DNA from: Dehalococcoidia bacterium
GTDB taxonomy: Bacteria > Chloroflexota > Dehalococcoidia > Dehalococcoidales > RBG-16-60-22
Assembly (NCBI GenBank): GCA_030615035.1
Contig: JAUXAC010000006.1
Span: 1-62,937, forward strand
Direction: 5' to 3'
Length of the DNA stretch: 62,937 bases
The notes beneath the pieces were generated by a model. The model was not told the DNA's origin, made no database searches, and saw only the letters and a list, made by a program, of their open reading frames with translations. The translations under genes were made by a program, and so were the position numbers. Positions 17,578-27,507 of the stretch are shown in pieces. Position 1 is the first letter of the stretch. Every line of letters begins with the position of its first letter.

Positions 17578-18201
17578 ATGGAAAACAATCAGCCAATACA
17601 AGTTTATCTGCCTTCGCCAAGTCAAAAAGGCGGCATGTCATTGGCAGAGGCTATCGCCCGAAGGAGGTCGATAAGACGCTTCACTCCCCAACCCGTCGCC
17701 CAATCACAGTTATCACAAATACTATGGGCAGCCCAGGGCACCAGCGATGCTTCAGAGAGACACAGAACAGCCCCCAGCGCCGGCGCTACTTACCCACTGG
17801 AAATCTTTGTGGTTTGTGGAACTAATTGTATTGAGGGAATAGGCAGTGGCATATATCACTACAATACGGATAGTCACTCTTTGACCCGGCGACATGAAGA
17901 GGATATGAGATTAGAGCTAGCCAGAGCGGCACTTGGCGAAGAATCTATCTATGAAGCCCCGGTAGATATAGTTATTTGCGCCGTGTATGAGCGGACACTG
18001 AGTAGCTACGGGGACAAAGGGAAAAGGTATGTGCACATGGAGGTAGGACACGCCGGGCAGAATATCTATCTTCAAGCTGCCGCCCTTGGTCTGGCAACAG
18101 TAGCCATCGGTGCCTTTTATGACGAACAGGTAAGAAATGTGCTGCAACTTGAAGAGCAATACAAGCCTTTGTATATTATGCCGGTGGGCAAGCCCGCCTG
18201 A
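17578..18201 (+). CDS. SagB-type nitroreductase-family protein
   Basis: A 207-residue FMN-dependent oxidoreductase of the nitroreductase fold. ARRRSIRRFTPQPV (FMN-contact arginines) and LSQILWAAQGTSDASE are typical of the SagB/ThcOx branch, as are RTAPSAGATYPLEIFVV and the end HAGQNIYLQAAALGLATVAIGAF. In azoline peptide clusters such enzymes oxidise thiazolines, but no cyclodehydratase is present here, so a stand-alone reductase role is as likely. Start placed at ATG 17578 after an extended -10; an in-frame TTG 20 codons upstream adds only repeat-side sequence. Confidence 0.88.
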   Translation: MENNQPIQVYLPSPSQKGGMSLAEAIARRRSIRRFTPQPVAQSQLSQILWAAQGTSDASERHRTAPSAGATYPLEIFVVCGTNCIEGIGSGIYHYNTDSHSLTRRHEEDMRLELARAALGEESIYEAPVDIVICAVYERTLSSYGDKGKRYVHMEVGHAGQNIYLQAAALGLATVAIGAFYDEQVRNVLQLEEQYKPLYIMPVGKPA

Positions 18202-18300
18202 AGTTAAGCTAATGTGAAGACCAATAATTATAAACTCTACTCAGTTCACTAACCCAGAATATATATTTATTATCCCCCTGAAAAATGTCCCGGTCTCTGG

Positions 18301-18456
18301 CTAATTGGTAGAATCCCTCACCTCTCCAATTTTGCCCCGGTCTTCGGGTCTGTCAAAATCCAAATCAAGCTTGAGCTCTTCATTTAGCTCACTATAAGCA
18401 ATCAATTTTTTGTCTCTTGCCACCTCTTTTAGCTTCTCGTAGATAGCCTCGTGCAT
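18301..18456 (-). CDS. 51-residue protein coupled to cimA, possibly a truncated longer gene
   Basis: The ATG lies one base after the cimA stop, with AAGGAG inside the cimA end as ribosome site, so translation is coupled. The product (MHEAIYEKLKEVARDKKLIAYSEL then DRPEDRGKIGEV) reads like the N-terminal winged-helix-like part of a longer protein and then stops abruptly after a few unrelated residues (RDSTN). I suspect a frame break or truncation of a gene once about twice as long, but the short form could be real. The function is not known. Confidence 0.55.
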   Translation of the reverse strand: MHEAIYEKLKEVARDKKLIAYSELNEELKLDLDFDRPEDRGKIGEVRDSTN

Positions 18457-18457
18457 A

Positions 18458-20062
18458 TTAACGCTCCTTTTTATGTTGAGCGTTTTGCTTTAGTAGCCAG
18501 TATTCTAAACTATCGGCCAGAGCCATCCAGCTAGCCTCAATGATATTGGTTGAGCTGCCAACAGTTCTCCACTCGTCAACCCCGTCACTGGACTCAATGA
18601 GGACACGAACCTGCGACTCGGTACCAACGCTCTCCTCAAGAATGCGAACCTTATAGTCAACAAGCTTGACTTGAGCCAAGCTGGGATAGAACTGTAATAG
18701 TGCTTTGCGTAGAGCCTGGTCCAGGGCGTTAACCGGTCCGGTACCCTCAGACGCGGTATGCATTATCTCATTACCTACCCTTACCTTTACTATCGCCTCA
18801 GATAGCATCTCCTCCAAACTCTTTCGGGTAGATGGACGTCGTCTTTTCTCTATCACCACCATAAAATCAACCATTTCAAAGGGTGGTTTATAATCTGGCC
18901 TGGTGCGATGTGCTAACAACTCAAAAGACGCCTCAGCGCCCTCATACTGAAAACCACGACTTTCCAGCAGTTTGACTTGCTCCAATAGTTTCTGAGCCTC
19001 TCCTTTTTTCTGGGATAGGTCTAAGCCCAGTTCCTTTGCCTTATATATGATATTTCTCCGTCCTGATAATTCTGATACTAGCACCCTCGGTTTATTGCCC
19101 ACCTGAGCCGGATTTACGTGCTGGTAACTCTGCTCCCATTTTGCCATGCCGGAAACATGTAGACCGCCTTTGTGGCTGAAGGCACTGGTACCAACATAAG
19201 GCGAGAAGGGGTCAGGAACAAGATTAGCCACTTCACTAACATAGTGTGACACCTCAGCTAACTTGGCTAACTGTACATCGGTAACGCAATCAATGCCCAT
19301 CTTGAGCTTTAATGCCGGGATAATGGAGCAGAGGTTAGCATTGCCGCAGCGCTCGCCATAGCCATTGATACTGCCTTGAACCTGAGTAGCTCCAGCTTCA
19401 ACTGCCGCCAGAGTATTGGCTACCGCTAGTTCGCTATCATTATGGGCGTGAATGCCCAAAGGAACCGGAGTCAACTTCTTGACTGCCTCAATTGCAATCA
19501 CTATTTCATCAGGCAGTGTGCCCCCATTAGTATCACACAGTACCAAGCACTCAGCCCCAGCTTGAGCGGCTACCTCCAAGACACGCAGGGTGTAGGTAGG
19601 GTTAGCTTTAAAGCCATTAAAAAAATGCTCGGCGTCAAAGAAAACGGTAAGCCCTTTTGCCTTGAGATAGCTTATGGAATCAGCAATCATGCCAAGATTT
19701 TCGTCCAAGGTAGTTTCTAATACCTGGGTAACCTGCAACTCCGAGCTTTTACCGACGATGGTAACTACCTTTACCCCGGTGCTTACCAAGGCCTGGAGAT
19801 TGGCGTCAGTCATGACTTCAGTTTTGGGTCGTCGGGTACTGCCGAAAGCGACCAGCGTGGAATTGGTGAAAGCAATTCTTCGAGCCTTATTAAAGAATTC
19901 AATGTCCTTGGGATTAGAACCAGCCCAGCCACCTTCAATGAAGTGGATGCCTAACTCATCAAGCTTCTGGGCGATGTGTAGCTTATCCACCACAGAGAAG
20001 GAAATCCCTTCTCGCTGTGCCCCGTCACGCAGTGTGGTATCGTAAAGCTGAACCGACGACAA
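18458..20062 (-). CDS. cimA: (R)-citramalate synthase
   Basis: Condenses pyruvate and acetyl-CoA to citramalate, opening the threonine-independent route to 2-oxobutyrate and isoleucine. A 534-residue HMGL-like TIM barrel: LYDTTLRDGAQREGISFSV (metal/substrate residues), GIHAHNDSELAVANTLAAVEAG (metal-binding His pair), GNANLCSIIP, followed by a LeuA-type allosteric domain at the C-terminus. Sequence near the start (GIHFIEGGWAGSNPKD) is characteristic of CimA rather than LeuA, and a separate leuA lies upstream. It follows leuB by 3 nt. Regulation by isoleucine through the C-terminal domain is known for the family. Confidence 0.9.
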   Translation of the reverse strand: MSSVQLYDTTLRDGAQREGISFSVVDKLHIAQKLDELGIHFIEGGWAGSNPKDIEFFNKARRIAFTNSTLVAFGSTRRPKTEVMTDANLQALVSTGVKVVTIVGKSSELQVTQVLETTLDENLGMIADSISYLKAKGLTVFFDAEHFFNGFKANPTYTLRVLEVAAQAGAECLVLCDTNGGTLPDEIVIAIEAVKKLTPVPLGIHAHNDSELAVANTLAAVEAGATQVQGSINGYGERCGNANLCSIIPALKLKMGIDCVTDVQLAKLAEVSHYVSEVANLVPDPFSPYVGTSAFSHKGGLHVSGMAKWEQSYQHVNPAQVGNKPRVLVSELSGRRNIIYKAKELGLDLSQKKGEAQKLLEQVKLLESRGFQYEGAEASFELLAHRTRPDYKPPFEMVDFMVVIEKRRRPSTRKSLEEMLSEAIVKVRVGNEIMHTASEGTGPVNALDQALRKALLQFYPSLAQVKLVDYKVRILEESVGTESQVRVLIESSDGVDEWRTVGSSTNIIEASWMALADSLEYWLLKQNAQHKKER

Positions 20063-20065
20063 TTT

Positions 20066-21160
20066 TTAGCCTCCTACCTTCCCGGCAATTAATTCCCCAA
20101 TCTCCTTCGTCCCCACCTTTGTTTTGCCTTCACTCATTATATCATAAGTGCGGTAGCCTTCCTGTAGCACCTCAGCTACTGCTGCCTCCACAGCCTGTGC
20201 CGCCTCTATTAAACCAAAGGAATAGTGCAACATCATAGCAGCGCTGGAAATGGTAGCGATAGGGTTAATCATGTTAAGGCCAGCGCGCCGTGGGGCACTG
20301 CCATGAATGGGTTCATACATACCAAATATATTGACCCCTTCCTGTGGTACTCCAGCCAAGCTGGCTGAGGGTAACATCCCCATAGAACCAGCCAGCATTG
20401 ATGCCTCATCGGTGAGGATGTCACCAAACGTATTCTCAGTTACCAAGACGTCAAAGTATGCAGGGTTCTGGATAAGTCGCATGGCGCAGGCATCTACCAG
20501 CATGTGCTCCAGTTTCACATCAGGATAATTCGCGGCTACCTCTGTCGCCACCTGCCTCCACAGTCGAGAAGATTCAAGTACATTGGCTTTATCCACCGAG
20601 ATTAGCTTTTTACCCCGGGTTCGAGCCAGCTCAAAGCCAACCCTGACAATACGCTCAATTTCCTGCTCCGAGTAGGTCATTGTATCAACAGCACGCCGCC
20701 CCCTGGATGTCTGCCACCGCCTTTTGGGACGGCCAAAGTAGAGACCGCCGGTAAGCTCACGAACAAATATGAAATCCACACCCTCAATAACCTTTGGCTT
20801 CAGGTTAGTGGAGTCAACCAGCACCGGAAAGACCTTCACCGGACGCAAGTTGGCAAACAAGCCCAACCCTTTCCGCAATGCCAGGAGACCATCTTCAGGG
20901 TGAACCTTAGCCTGGGGGTCATCCCACTTGGGATCGCCGACAGCACCTAACAACACCGCATCACAATTCCGGCACATCTTCAGTGTCTCCGGCGAAAGAG
21001 CTGTCCCCTGCTCATCAATGGCAACCCCGCCAATCAGCCCGTAGTGCAAATTGAAATCATGCTCAAATCTTTTGCCTGCCGCCTGTAACACCCTGATTGC
21101 CTCACTGGTAATCTCAGGGCCAACACCGTCACCGGGTAATACTGCCATGCTAAACTGCAT
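20066..21160 (-). CDS. leuB: 3-isopropylmalate dehydrogenase
   Basis: NAD-dependent oxidative decarboxylase for leucine synthesis; it can also act on methylmalate in the citramalate route. 364 residues, with [13 protein letters not shown] near the start, [10 protein letters not shown], and [11 protein letters not shown] / [27 protein letters not shown] start at ATG 21160 (MQFSMAV), preceded by AGGAAGG and overlapping the leuD end by 11 nt; the in-frame start at 21211 would extend far into leuD. Confidence 0.95.
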   Translation of the reverse strand: MQFSMAVLPGDGVGPEITSEAIRVLQAAGKRFEHDFNLHYGLIGGVAIDEQGTALSPETLKMCRNCDAVLLGAVGDPKWDDPQAKVHPEDGLLALRKGLGLFANLRPVKVFPVLVDSTNLKPKVIEGVDFIFVRELTGGLYFGRPKRRWQTSRGRRAVDTMTYSEQEIERIVRVGFELARTRGKKLISVDKANVLESSRLWRQVATEVAANYPDVKLEHMLVDACAMRLIQNPAYFDVLVTENTFGDILTDEASMLAGSMGMLPSASLAGVPQEGVNIFGMYEPIHGSAPRRAGLNMINPIATISSAAMMLHYSFGLIEAAQAVEAAVAEVLQEGYRTYDIMSEGKTKVGTKEIGELIAGKVGG

Positions 21161-21665
21161 TTTGAGCCTTCCTGCTAGCCAATCTCCTCCTGGTATATTC
21201 AATAAGTCCACCGGCGGAAATAAGTTCTGCCATAAAATCAGAATAAGAGTTGGCAGTAAAGGTCACGCCTTTGGTCAGGTTCTTTATTTTACCCTTGGAC
21301 AAATCAATCTTCAGAATATCCCCAGCATCTGTCTTATCCACTGCCTCCTCGCATTCGAGTAATGGCAGACCAATATTTATAGCATTGCGGAAGAAGATAC
21401 GGGCAAAGCTCCTGGCGATTATACAGGAGATGCCTACCGCCTTAATCGCCAGCGGGGCATGCTCCCGTGAAGAGCCGCAGCCAAAATTAGTCGTCGCCAT
21501 AATTACATCCCCCGGCTGTACCCTGCTTACAAAATCCTTATCTATGTCCTCCATACAGTGCTTTGCCAGCTCTGCCGGCTCGGACACATTCAGATATCGC
21601 GCCGGGATAATGACATCAGTATTAACATCAGCACCATATTTATGGACTTTACCTTTGAGATTCAC
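21150..21665 (-). CDS. leuD: 3-isopropylmalate/citramalate dehydratase, small subunit
   Basis: LeuD forms the swivelling domain that, with LeuC, isomerises isopropylmalate (or citramalate). 171 residues: [19 protein letters not shown] near the start, [14 protein letters not shown] with the conserved SSREHA, and [11 protein letters not shown]. The start is a GTG at 21665 with AAGGAG about 5 nt before it. Upstream, across a repeat, lies a second copy of this gene's first eleven codons with its own ribosome site and ATG. The stop lies inside leuB. Confidence 0.95.
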   Translation of the reverse strand: MNLKGKVHKYGADVNTDVIIPARYLNVSEPAELAKHCMEDIDKDFVSRVQPGDVIMATTNFGCGSSREHAPLAIKAVGISCIIARSFARIFFRNAINIGLPLLECEEAVDKTDAGDILKIDLSKGKIKNLTKGVTFTANSYSDFMAELISAGGLIEYTRRRLASRKAQNAV

Positions 21666-21689
21666 ATTCTCTCCTTAATTAAGGTCTTT

Positions 21690-21778
21690 ATCAACCCCTC
21701 ACCCTTTATCCCTCTCCCCTTGGGAAGGGGAGAGGGAAGATGATTTTTTAAAGGGGCTTCGCCCCTTTCAATCCCCCT
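21690..21778. repeat. Intergenic repeat inserted before leuD
   Basis: Starts AACCCCTCACCCTTTATCCC, holds a CCCCTTGGGAAGGGG hairpin (21716-21730) and a second one, AAAGGGGCTTCGCCCCTTT (21750-21768). It lies between two copies of the leuD 5' end. Confidence 0.8.
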
Positions 21779-21810
21779 GCGCCGTATTTATGGACTTTAC
21801 CTTTGAGCAT
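21748..21810 (-). pseudogene. Duplicated, truncated 5' end of leuD
   Basis: An AAGGAG (minus strand, near 21827-21822) precedes ATG 21810, and codons 2-10 read LKGKVHKYG like leuD. Positions 21785-21807 are identical over 23 nt to 21637-21659 inside leuD. After GCA the frame runs into the repeat and stops at 21748, so at most 20 residues can be made. Confidence 0.75.
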
Positions 21811-21847
21811 AGTATGGTAATCTCCTTGTTCAGCTTCTTTTCTTGCC

Positions 21848-22300
21848 TCAGGATTGCTTGCCGGTGATGCTTTCAATATTGACTCTCACCACCAAGACAG
21901 AATCCAGCTTAGATTTTGGAAAGGTGAACTCGCCTTCAGAATATTGCTTCATAATCAACCTTAAGCCACGAGTTTTTTCCTCATAGCTTTCCAGAATATA
22001 GGCTCTTCCCACTCCAATAACGCTCCGGTATTTTATTGTCCAGCTGCAAGGCTCTTCAGTTTTTACTACTTCTACATCAGTATCTATTTCAAAACAAACC
22101 TTATTATTTTTCTTGATAAGTTCAACCTTCCGCCCCTCCAAAGCCCCGTGGAAGTAAAGGGTATTCCTCTCATAGCCAAAACACACCGGAACTATGTATG
22201 GTTCATCATTGTCCACTAAACCTATGCGGCAACAGATTGCCTTTTCTATTATCCCTTCAATCTCATCTATATCTGTAATTTCCCTATCTCTTTTGCGCAT
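21848..22300 (-). CDS. Pyridoxamine 5'-phosphate oxidase-family flavin-binding protein
   Basis: 150 residues of the split-barrel FMN-binding fold. The opening REITDIDEIEGIIEKAICCRIGLVDNDEPYIVPVCFGY and FHGALEGRKVELIKKNNKVCFEID match the NimA/5-nitroimidazole-reductase-like subgroup of this family. Members bind flavin or F420 and reduce small molecules; the exact role is not predictable. It interrupts the leuC-leuD order, 60 nt after leuC, with no obvious link to leucine synthesis, and is probably a passenger in the operon. Confidence 0.85.
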   Translation of the reverse strand: MRKRDREITDIDEIEGIIEKAICCRIGLVDNDEPYIVPVCFGYERNTLYFHGALEGRKVELIKKNNKVCFEIDTDVEVVKTEEPCSWTIKYRSVIGVGRAYILESYEEKTRGLRLIMKQYSEGEFTFPKSKLDSVLVVRVNIESITGKQS

Positions 22301-22359
22301 ATAGCTTCTCTTAACATGTGCTCCCGTCTAATGCCAGTTGCGCTGACCTATTTCATTCC

Positions 22360-23616
22360 TTACTTCAAAACTTCTTCGGGACTGGCAATTCTACCCATTA
22401 TAGCACTGGCGGCAGCAACAGCCGGGCTAGACAGGTAGACCTCTGACTTGGGGCTGCCCATTCTGCCGACAAAGTTACGGTTGGTGGTGGAGATGCACCG
22501 CTCACCATCAGCCAGAACCCCCATATGACCGCCTAGACAGGGACCGCAGGTCGGTGTGCTGACCACAGCGCCAGCTCCAATAAATATCTCGATAGGTCCT
22601 TGAGTTAAAGCATCAAGATATACCTGTTGTGAACCGGGAATAATAATGCAGCGCACTCTTGGGTGCACCTTTCTCCCTTTCAATATCTGAGCGGCAATTC
22701 GCAAGTCCTCAAGACGACCGTTGGTGCAACTACCGATTACCGCCTGATTGATTTCTATATTCCCCACCCGACTAATCGGCTTAACATTGGCTGGTGAATG
22801 AGGTAAGGCAACATGAGGCTCAAGAGCAGAGACATCATACTCAATGACCCGCGAATATTCAGTATCATTATCTGGTTCATATACGTTATAAGGACGTTCG
22901 GCTTTAGACTTTATGTAAAGTTGCGTCTTATTATCTACCCTGAAGAGACCGGCTTTAGCTCCAGCCTCAACAGCCATATTAGCCATAGTAAATCGCCCAT
23001 CCATGGATAAGTCGTCTATCGCCTCACCGGTAAACTCCATTGCTGAATACAGTGCACCGTCCACACCAATGTCACCGATAGTATAAAGGATTAAGTCCTT
23101 GCCCCCTACCCATTCCCCCAAGCTGCCATGGTAAACCAGTTTAATCGTTGGTGGCACCTTCATCCAGATGTCACCGGTCGCCATAGCGGCGGCGATGTCA
23201 GTTGACCCCATACCGGTAGCGAAGGCACCTAAAGCACCATAGGTACAGGTGTGTGAATCTGCCCCGATAGCTACTTCCCCGGGAAGCACCAGGCCTTGCT
23301 CAGGTAAGAGGACATGCTCAATGCCCATCTGACCCACCTCAAAGTATAGTGTTCCATGCTCATAGCAAAACTCTCGCATCAACTTAGCCTGCTCGGCGGA
23401 AGCGATGTCCTTACTTGGCATAAAATGGTCAGGTACCATCACCACCCTTTTAGCGTCAAAGACCTTATCTACCCCGATGCGCTGGAACTCTCTGATGGCA
23501 ATCGGGGCAGTGATATCATTAGCTAGAATCAGGTCGACTCGGACGTTGATGAATTCACCCGGGCTTACCTTCTTCTTATCAGAATGAACGGCAAGTATTT
23601 TCTCAGTTAAAGTCAA
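22360..23616 (-). CDS. leuC: 3-isopropylmalate/citramalate dehydratase, large subunit
   Basis: Aconitase-family [4Fe-4S] enzyme acting with LeuD. 418 residues, of the shorter archaeal/HACN type. Cluster cysteines are visible in [12 protein letters not shown] and [10 protein letters not shown]; the substrate region [23 protein letters not shown] is intact. In operons having both cimA and leuA, one LeuCD pair usually serves both citramalate and isopropylmalate. It follows the MgtC-like gene by about 53 nt. Confidence 0.95.
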   Translation of the reverse strand: MTLTEKILAVHSDKKKVSPGEFINVRVDLILANDITAPIAIREFQRIGVDKVFDAKRVVMVPDHFMPSKDIASAEQAKLMREFCYEHGTLYFEVGQMGIEHVLLPEQGLVLPGEVAIGADSHTCTYGALGAFATGMGSTDIAAAMATGDIWMKVPPTIKLVYHGSLGEWVGGKDLILYTIGDIGVDGALYSAMEFTGEAIDDLSMDGRFTMANMAVEAGAKAGLFRVDNKTQLYIKSKAERPYNVYEPDNDTEYSRVIEYDVSALEPHVALPHSPANVKPISRVGNIEINQAVIGSCTNGRLEDLRIAAQILKGRKVHPRVRCIIIPGSQQVYLDALTQGPIEIFIGAGAVVSTPTCGPCLGGHMGVLADGERCISTTNRNFVGRMGSPKSEVYLSSPAVAAASAIMGRIASPEEVLK

Positions 23617-23669
23617 TGCGCTTCCCTCTCCTTGGAATGACTAGAGAACTTAACCTGAGATGGGCTCTC

Positions 23670-24071
23670 TCATCTAATACGACTAGGGAGAAATAATACA
23701 ACTAACACGATGGCTGTGGTAACTGCCGAAATCAAGTACAAACCAGCTCCCGCCGCCAGCCCGATGCCAGCTACCGCCCATATAGTAGCTGCTGAGGTCA
23801 GCCCAGCGACGATACCTTCGCCGCCACGAATAATAGCGCCAGCACCAAGAAAACCAACCCCAACCACTACTCCAGCGGCAACTCTGGATGCCTCACCGGT
23901 AGCACCGAAACCATAAATAGAAGCTACGGTAAACAGGGCAGCACCAACACAGATAAGAATATGTGTTCGAAGTCCAACCTGTTTACCGGCTCTTTCCCGC
24001 TGGTAGCCGATTGCAGCCCCCAGGGCTGTTGCCAACAGGAGACGCAGAATCATTTCTACTTCAGTTCCCAT
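23670..24071 (-). CDS. MgtC/SapB-family membrane protein
   Basis: 133 residues with three to four hydrophobic segments and the family motif GAAIGYQRERAGKQVGLRTH near the start, then GVGFLGAGAIIRGG. This is only the membrane domain; the C-terminal ACT-like domain of longer MgtC proteins is absent, as in many short family members. MgtC proteins influence magnesium homeostasis and ATP synthase activity in pathogens, but the short forms are unstudied. It is lodged between leuA and leuC. Confidence 0.9.
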   Translation of the reverse strand: MGTEVEMILRLLLATALGAAIGYQRERAGKQVGLRTHILICVGAALFTVASIYGFGATGEASRVAAGVVVGVGFLGAGAIIRGGEGIVAGLTSAATIWAVAGIGLAAGAGLYLISAVTTAIVLVVLFLPSRIR

Positions 24072-24079
24072 TTTGGCAC

Positions 24080-25600
24080 CTACCTGGTTTCCCTCTTGGT
24101 AGCTAACAATCTATTAAGAGCATTCATATAAGCTTTAGCACTGGCGACAATAATATCGGTATCAGCTCCTCGCCCGGTATAGGTTACACCATTGCTTTCT
24201 ATCCTAATCAGTACCTCACCAATAGCATCAATACCTTCAGTGACTGATTTAACAGTAAACTCAATAAGGTTATTGGGAACCCCCACTACTTTGTTAATAG
24301 CCTTGTATAGTGCGTCCACGGGACCTTCGCCCAGAGCAGCGTCAGATAGAGGCTGACCGTCAGGAGCAATAAGCACCACCGAGGCGGTGGGGATACCTCT
24401 ATCCCCACAAGATACCTGAACACGGTCAAGATGATAGACCTCAGTTACGGTACGCAGTTCCTCAGCAACAAGAGATTCAATATCCTTATCGGTAACATTC
24501 TTTTTCTTATCAGCCAGCTCTTTGAATGCCAAAAAGACGCGGTTAAAATCCGTCTCGCCCAAGCTGTAGCCTAGCTCTGCCAGCCGCTCTTTAAAGGCAT
24601 GCCGACCACTAAGCTTACCCAGCACCAGACTGCTTGCCGGTATGCCCACTGTTCTGGGGTCAATTATTTCATAGGTTATCGGCATCTTGATGACACCATC
24701 CTGGTGTATTCCTGACTCATGGCGAAAAGCATTAGTGCCAACAATGGCCTTATTAGGTTGAACCAAAAAACCGGTTAAATCACTTACCAGTCGGCTAGTT
24801 TTATAGATTTGCCTGGTATCAATATTGGTCGTCAGGTTAAAAAAGTCGCTGCGAGTCTTAACAGCCATCACAATTTCCTCAAGTGAGGCATTTCCGGCTC
24901 TTTCCCCAATACCATTAATGGTGCACTCTACTTGTCTGGCTCCCCGCTTGACTGATTCCAGACTATTAGCCACAGCTAGACCCAAGTCATTATGGCAGTG
25001 AACGCTAACTACAGCCTGACTTATGTTGGGCACTTTTTGAAAAATTCCCTCAATGAGGCTGCCAAACTCATCAGGAATGGCATAGCCAACGGTATCAGGG
25101 ATATTTACGGTATTAGCCCCAGCATCAATAGCTGCCTCCAGAATTTGATGGATGTATGCCGGCTCAGCCCGACTGGCATCCATCGGCGAGAACTCTATAT
25201 CATCGGTATATTTTTTCGCCCTAGCTACCATATCACGGGACATTTGCAGAATCTCTTCCCGGCTCTTCTTTAATTGATAAACGCGGTGTATCTCCGAAGC
25301 TGACAAAAACACGTGAATGCGCGGATGCTCAGCCTCCTTAACAGCTTCCCAGGCCCGGTCTATATCGTCGGGATGAGCCCGAGCCAGAGCACAAATTACT
25401 GAGCCGCGGACTTCCCGGGCAATACGGCGCACCGCCTCAAAATCACCCGGGGAACTGACGGGAAAGCCAGCCTCAATAACATCCACACCAAGCTTTTCCA
25501 GTTGCCTGGCTATTTCCAGTTTCTCCTGGATATTCAATGTTCCGCCGGCTGCCTGCTCTCCGTCCCGCAGAGTGGTATCAAAGATAACTACCCTGTCCAT
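24080..25600 (-). CDS. leuA: 2-isopropylmalate synthase
   Basis: First committed step to leucine: acetyl-CoA plus 2-oxoisovalerate. 506 residues with [14 protein letters not shown] at 8-21, [17 protein letters not shown] with the metal-binding His pair, [14 protein letters not shown], and the regulatory domain from about residue 390 ([24 protein letters not shown]), which binds leucine in the family. ATG at 25600 follows the PaREP1-like gene by 3 nt. Confidence 0.95.
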   Translation of the reverse strand: MDRVVIFDTTLRDGEQAAGGTLNIQEKLEIARQLEKLGVDVIEAGFPVSSPGDFEAVRRIAREVRGSVICALARAHPDDIDRAWEAVKEAEHPRIHVFLSASEIHRVYQLKKSREEILQMSRDMVARAKKYTDDIEFSPMDASRAEPAYIHQILEAAIDAGANTVNIPDTVGYAIPDEFGSLIEGIFQKVPNISQAVVSVHCHNDLGLAVANSLESVKRGARQVECTINGIGERAGNASLEEIVMAVKTRSDFFNLTTNIDTRQIYKTSRLVSDLTGFLVQPNKAIVGTNAFRHESGIHQDGVIKMPITYEIIDPRTVGIPASSLVLGKLSGRHAFKERLAELGYSLGETDFNRVFLAFKELADKKKNVTDKDIESLVAEELRTVTEVYHLDRVQVSCGDRGIPTASVVLIAPDGQPLSDAALGEGPVDALYKAINKVVGVPNNLIEFTVKSVTEGIDAIGEVLIRIESNGVTYTGRGADTDIIVASAKAYMNALNRLLATKRETR

Positions 25601-25602
25601 AT

Positions 25603-25977
25603 CTAACCTTCCTCAGGAATACGACTGAGCAAATTACCCACTGTCATCCTTACATCGTCTGCTACTCTAACAACATCTTTTAACTCAAGAGTAGACTCGT
25701 AGAAATTACTATGCAACGACTCAGCATGCAAAAAATAGTCATAGATACTTCTATCACTCAACTCTTTAGATAATTGCGCAGCATAATCACGCAGCGAGTT
25801 ATGACTTTTGAGTGTAGCTTTTTTGGTTGCTGCCACTGCTTTTAATGCCTGTGCCATACTACCCCACAAAAACTCACTTGCTTTTTCTGCGTCCCCAGCA
25901 TCTATAAACTTATAAGCGTTCTCTAAATAGCGGATACTTTGAGCCTTATACTTTTCTAATAGCTCACTCTTGTTCAC
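25603..25977 (-). CDS. PaREP1/HEPN-like small protein
   Basis: 124 helical residues. [33 protein letters not shown] and [10 protein letters not shown] match the PaREP1 family, relatives of HEPN domains. The canonical HEPN RNase motif (R, 4-6 residues, H) is not clearly present: the nearest is RSIYDYFLH with seven. Its ATG overlaps the stop of the preceding gene by 4 nt (ATGA), so the two are coupled. It sits inside the ilvC-leuA interval. PaREP1 proteins are mostly archaeal and of unknown role. Confidence 0.7.
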   Translation of the reverse strand: MNKSELLEKYKAQSIRYLENAYKFIDAGDAEKASEFLWGSMAQALKAVAATKKATLKSHNSLRDYAAQLSKELSDRSIYDYFLHAESLHSNFYESTLELKDVVRVADDVRMTVGNLLSRIPEEG

Positions 25978-26447
25978 TTCTTCTCCGGGATGTCATAACT
26001 TAGAATATCACCTGTTTTGGCATCTACCTTAACCTTGGCTATCTTAACCGCTAATGCCCCAACATCTATATCTACCAGCCAAATATTGCCCTCCTTAACT
26101 GCCTTTAATGGCAAAGCAACAGGGCTATACTTCTTAATAAAGGTATGTGCAACCTCCATAGCCTTATCGGCAGTGGCTACTTTTCTAGCGCTGACATAAT
26201 CACCGATTTCCTCACAAAACTTAGTGGTTATATCTAATGCCGCTTCAATTGTCTGCGAAGTTCCAATCTTCTCATGTGTAGCTTTTAACCTCTTTCTCCA
26301 AAGTTCCATGTATGACTTTAATTCCTCAGCTCGGAACCAAAGTAAACCTAGATTATACGAACTTGTACAAAGTGCTTGGTATATCCATCTGATGGCATCC
26401 TCGGTTGCTGCTAATCGCTTCGGGAGCTCTTCTATTTCATTACTCAT
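25974..26447 (-). CDS. Helical protein with PepSY-like tail, coupled to the PaREP1-like gene
   Basis: 157 residues. The N-terminal about 95 residues are helical with no recognisable family; the last about 60 (EVAHTFIKKYSP, GNIWLVDIDVG, KVKVDAKTGDILSYDIP) look like a PepSY domain, the beta-alpha fold seen in protease propeptides and membrane regulators. No signal peptide. Located 10 nt after ilvC and overlapping the next gene by 4 nt. A two-protein unit is likely; whether toxin-antitoxin-like or regulatory is unknown. Confidence 0.65.
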   Translation of the reverse strand: MSNEIEELPKRLAATEDAIRWIYQALCTSSYNLGLLWFRAEELKSYMELWRKRLKATHEKIGTSQTIEAALDITTKFCEEIGDYVSARKVATADKAMEVAHTFIKKYSPVALPLKAVKEGNIWLVDIDVGALAVKIAKVKVDAKTGDILSYDIPEKK

Positions 26448-26457
26448 GGCTACTTCT

Positions 26458-27453
26458 TCACCTCCCTTTCAGCCAAGGCATCATTTTGCGCAACTCTCTA
26501 CCTACCAGCTCAATGGGGTGCTCTTCGTCAATGCGTCTCAGGGCATTGTAAACCGGGCGACCCGCCTGGTTTTCCAAAATCCATTCTTTGGCAAAGCTAC
26601 CATCCTGAACTTCAGCCAGGATTTGCCTCATCTCCTCTTTAACCATCTCATCAATAACCCGGGGGCCACGGGTATAATCACCATACTCAGCGGTATGACT
26701 GACTGAGTAGCGCATATAGCTTAAACCTCCCTGATAAATCAGGTCAATGATGAGTTTAAGTTCATGCAAGACCTCAAAGTAAGCTATCTCCGGTTGATAG
26801 CCAGCTTCAACAAGTATCTCAAATCCAGCCTTTATCAGGCCTGAGACCCCGCCACATAGCACGGTTTGCTCGCCAAAGAGGTCAGTCTCAGTCTCTTCAG
26901 CAAAGGTTGTTTCTATGACCCCAGCTTTGGCGCAGCCGATGCCCTTAGCATAGGCAAGAGCTATATCTCTGGCTTTACCGGTGGCGTCTTGATGAACGGC
27001 AACCAGTGCCGGAACTCCCACACCTTCAGTGAAAAGCTCCCGCATCCGGTGACCGGGGGCTTTGGGGGCTATCATGGTAACATCAATATCAGGGGGCGGG
27101 ACAACCTGCCCAAAATGGATGCTAAAGCCATGAGCCATCATCAGCATATTGCCCGGGGCTAACCCCTTTTCTACAGACTCGTTATAGATAGTCCGGTGCA
27201 ATATATCAGGAGCTAACATCATCATAATAGCTGCTTCCTTGGCGGCTTCAGCTGCGGTTACCACCTTGAAGCCAGCAGCTTTAGCGTTCTGCCAACCCTG
27301 ACTCCCCTCAGCTTCAGCTACAATTACCTGACAGCCATTATCCCTGAGGTTTTGAGCTTGGGCATGCCCCTGGCTGCCATAGCCGATAACAGCTATTACC
27401 TTTCCCTTCAATAAATTCAGGTCGGCATCTTTATCATAGTAAACTTTAGCCAT
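26458..27453 (-). CDS. ilvC: Ketol-acid reductoisomerase
   Basis: Converts acetolactate or acetohydroxybutyrate to the dihydroxy acid with NAD(P)H. 331 residues (class I): [17 protein letters not shown] is the Rossmann loop; [12 protein letters not shown] and [17 protein letters not shown] carry the metal-binding Asp/Glu. Start at ATG 27453 ([11 protein letters not shown]) with AGGAGG upstream; the ATG at 27471 sits before that site. Confidence 0.96.
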   Translation of the reverse strand: MAKVYYDKDADLNLLKGKVIAVIGYGSQGHAQAQNLRDNGCQVIVAEAEGSQGWQNAKAAGFKVVTAAEAAKEAAIMMMLAPDILHRTIYNESVEKGLAPGNMLMMAHGFSIHFGQVVPPPDIDVTMIAPKAPGHRMRELFTEGVGVPALVAVHQDATGKARDIALAYAKGIGCAKAGVIETTFAEETETDLFGEQTVLCGGVSGLIKAGFEILVEAGYQPEIAYFEVLHELKLIIDLIYQGGLSYMRYSVSHTAEYGDYTRGPRVIDEMVKEEMRQILAEVQDGSFAKEWILENQAGRPVYNALRRIDEEHPIELVGRELRKMMPWLKGR

Positions 27454-27507
27454 AATGTAATTCCTCCTCATATTTTTGCGTTTACAAGTGAATGGGATTA
27501 TCTATAA

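Noticed and set aside
17578..18201. Azole-modified peptide (thiazole/oxazole) cluster around the SagB-type gene
   Set aside because: No cyclodehydratase or precursor-peptide gene is present on either side.
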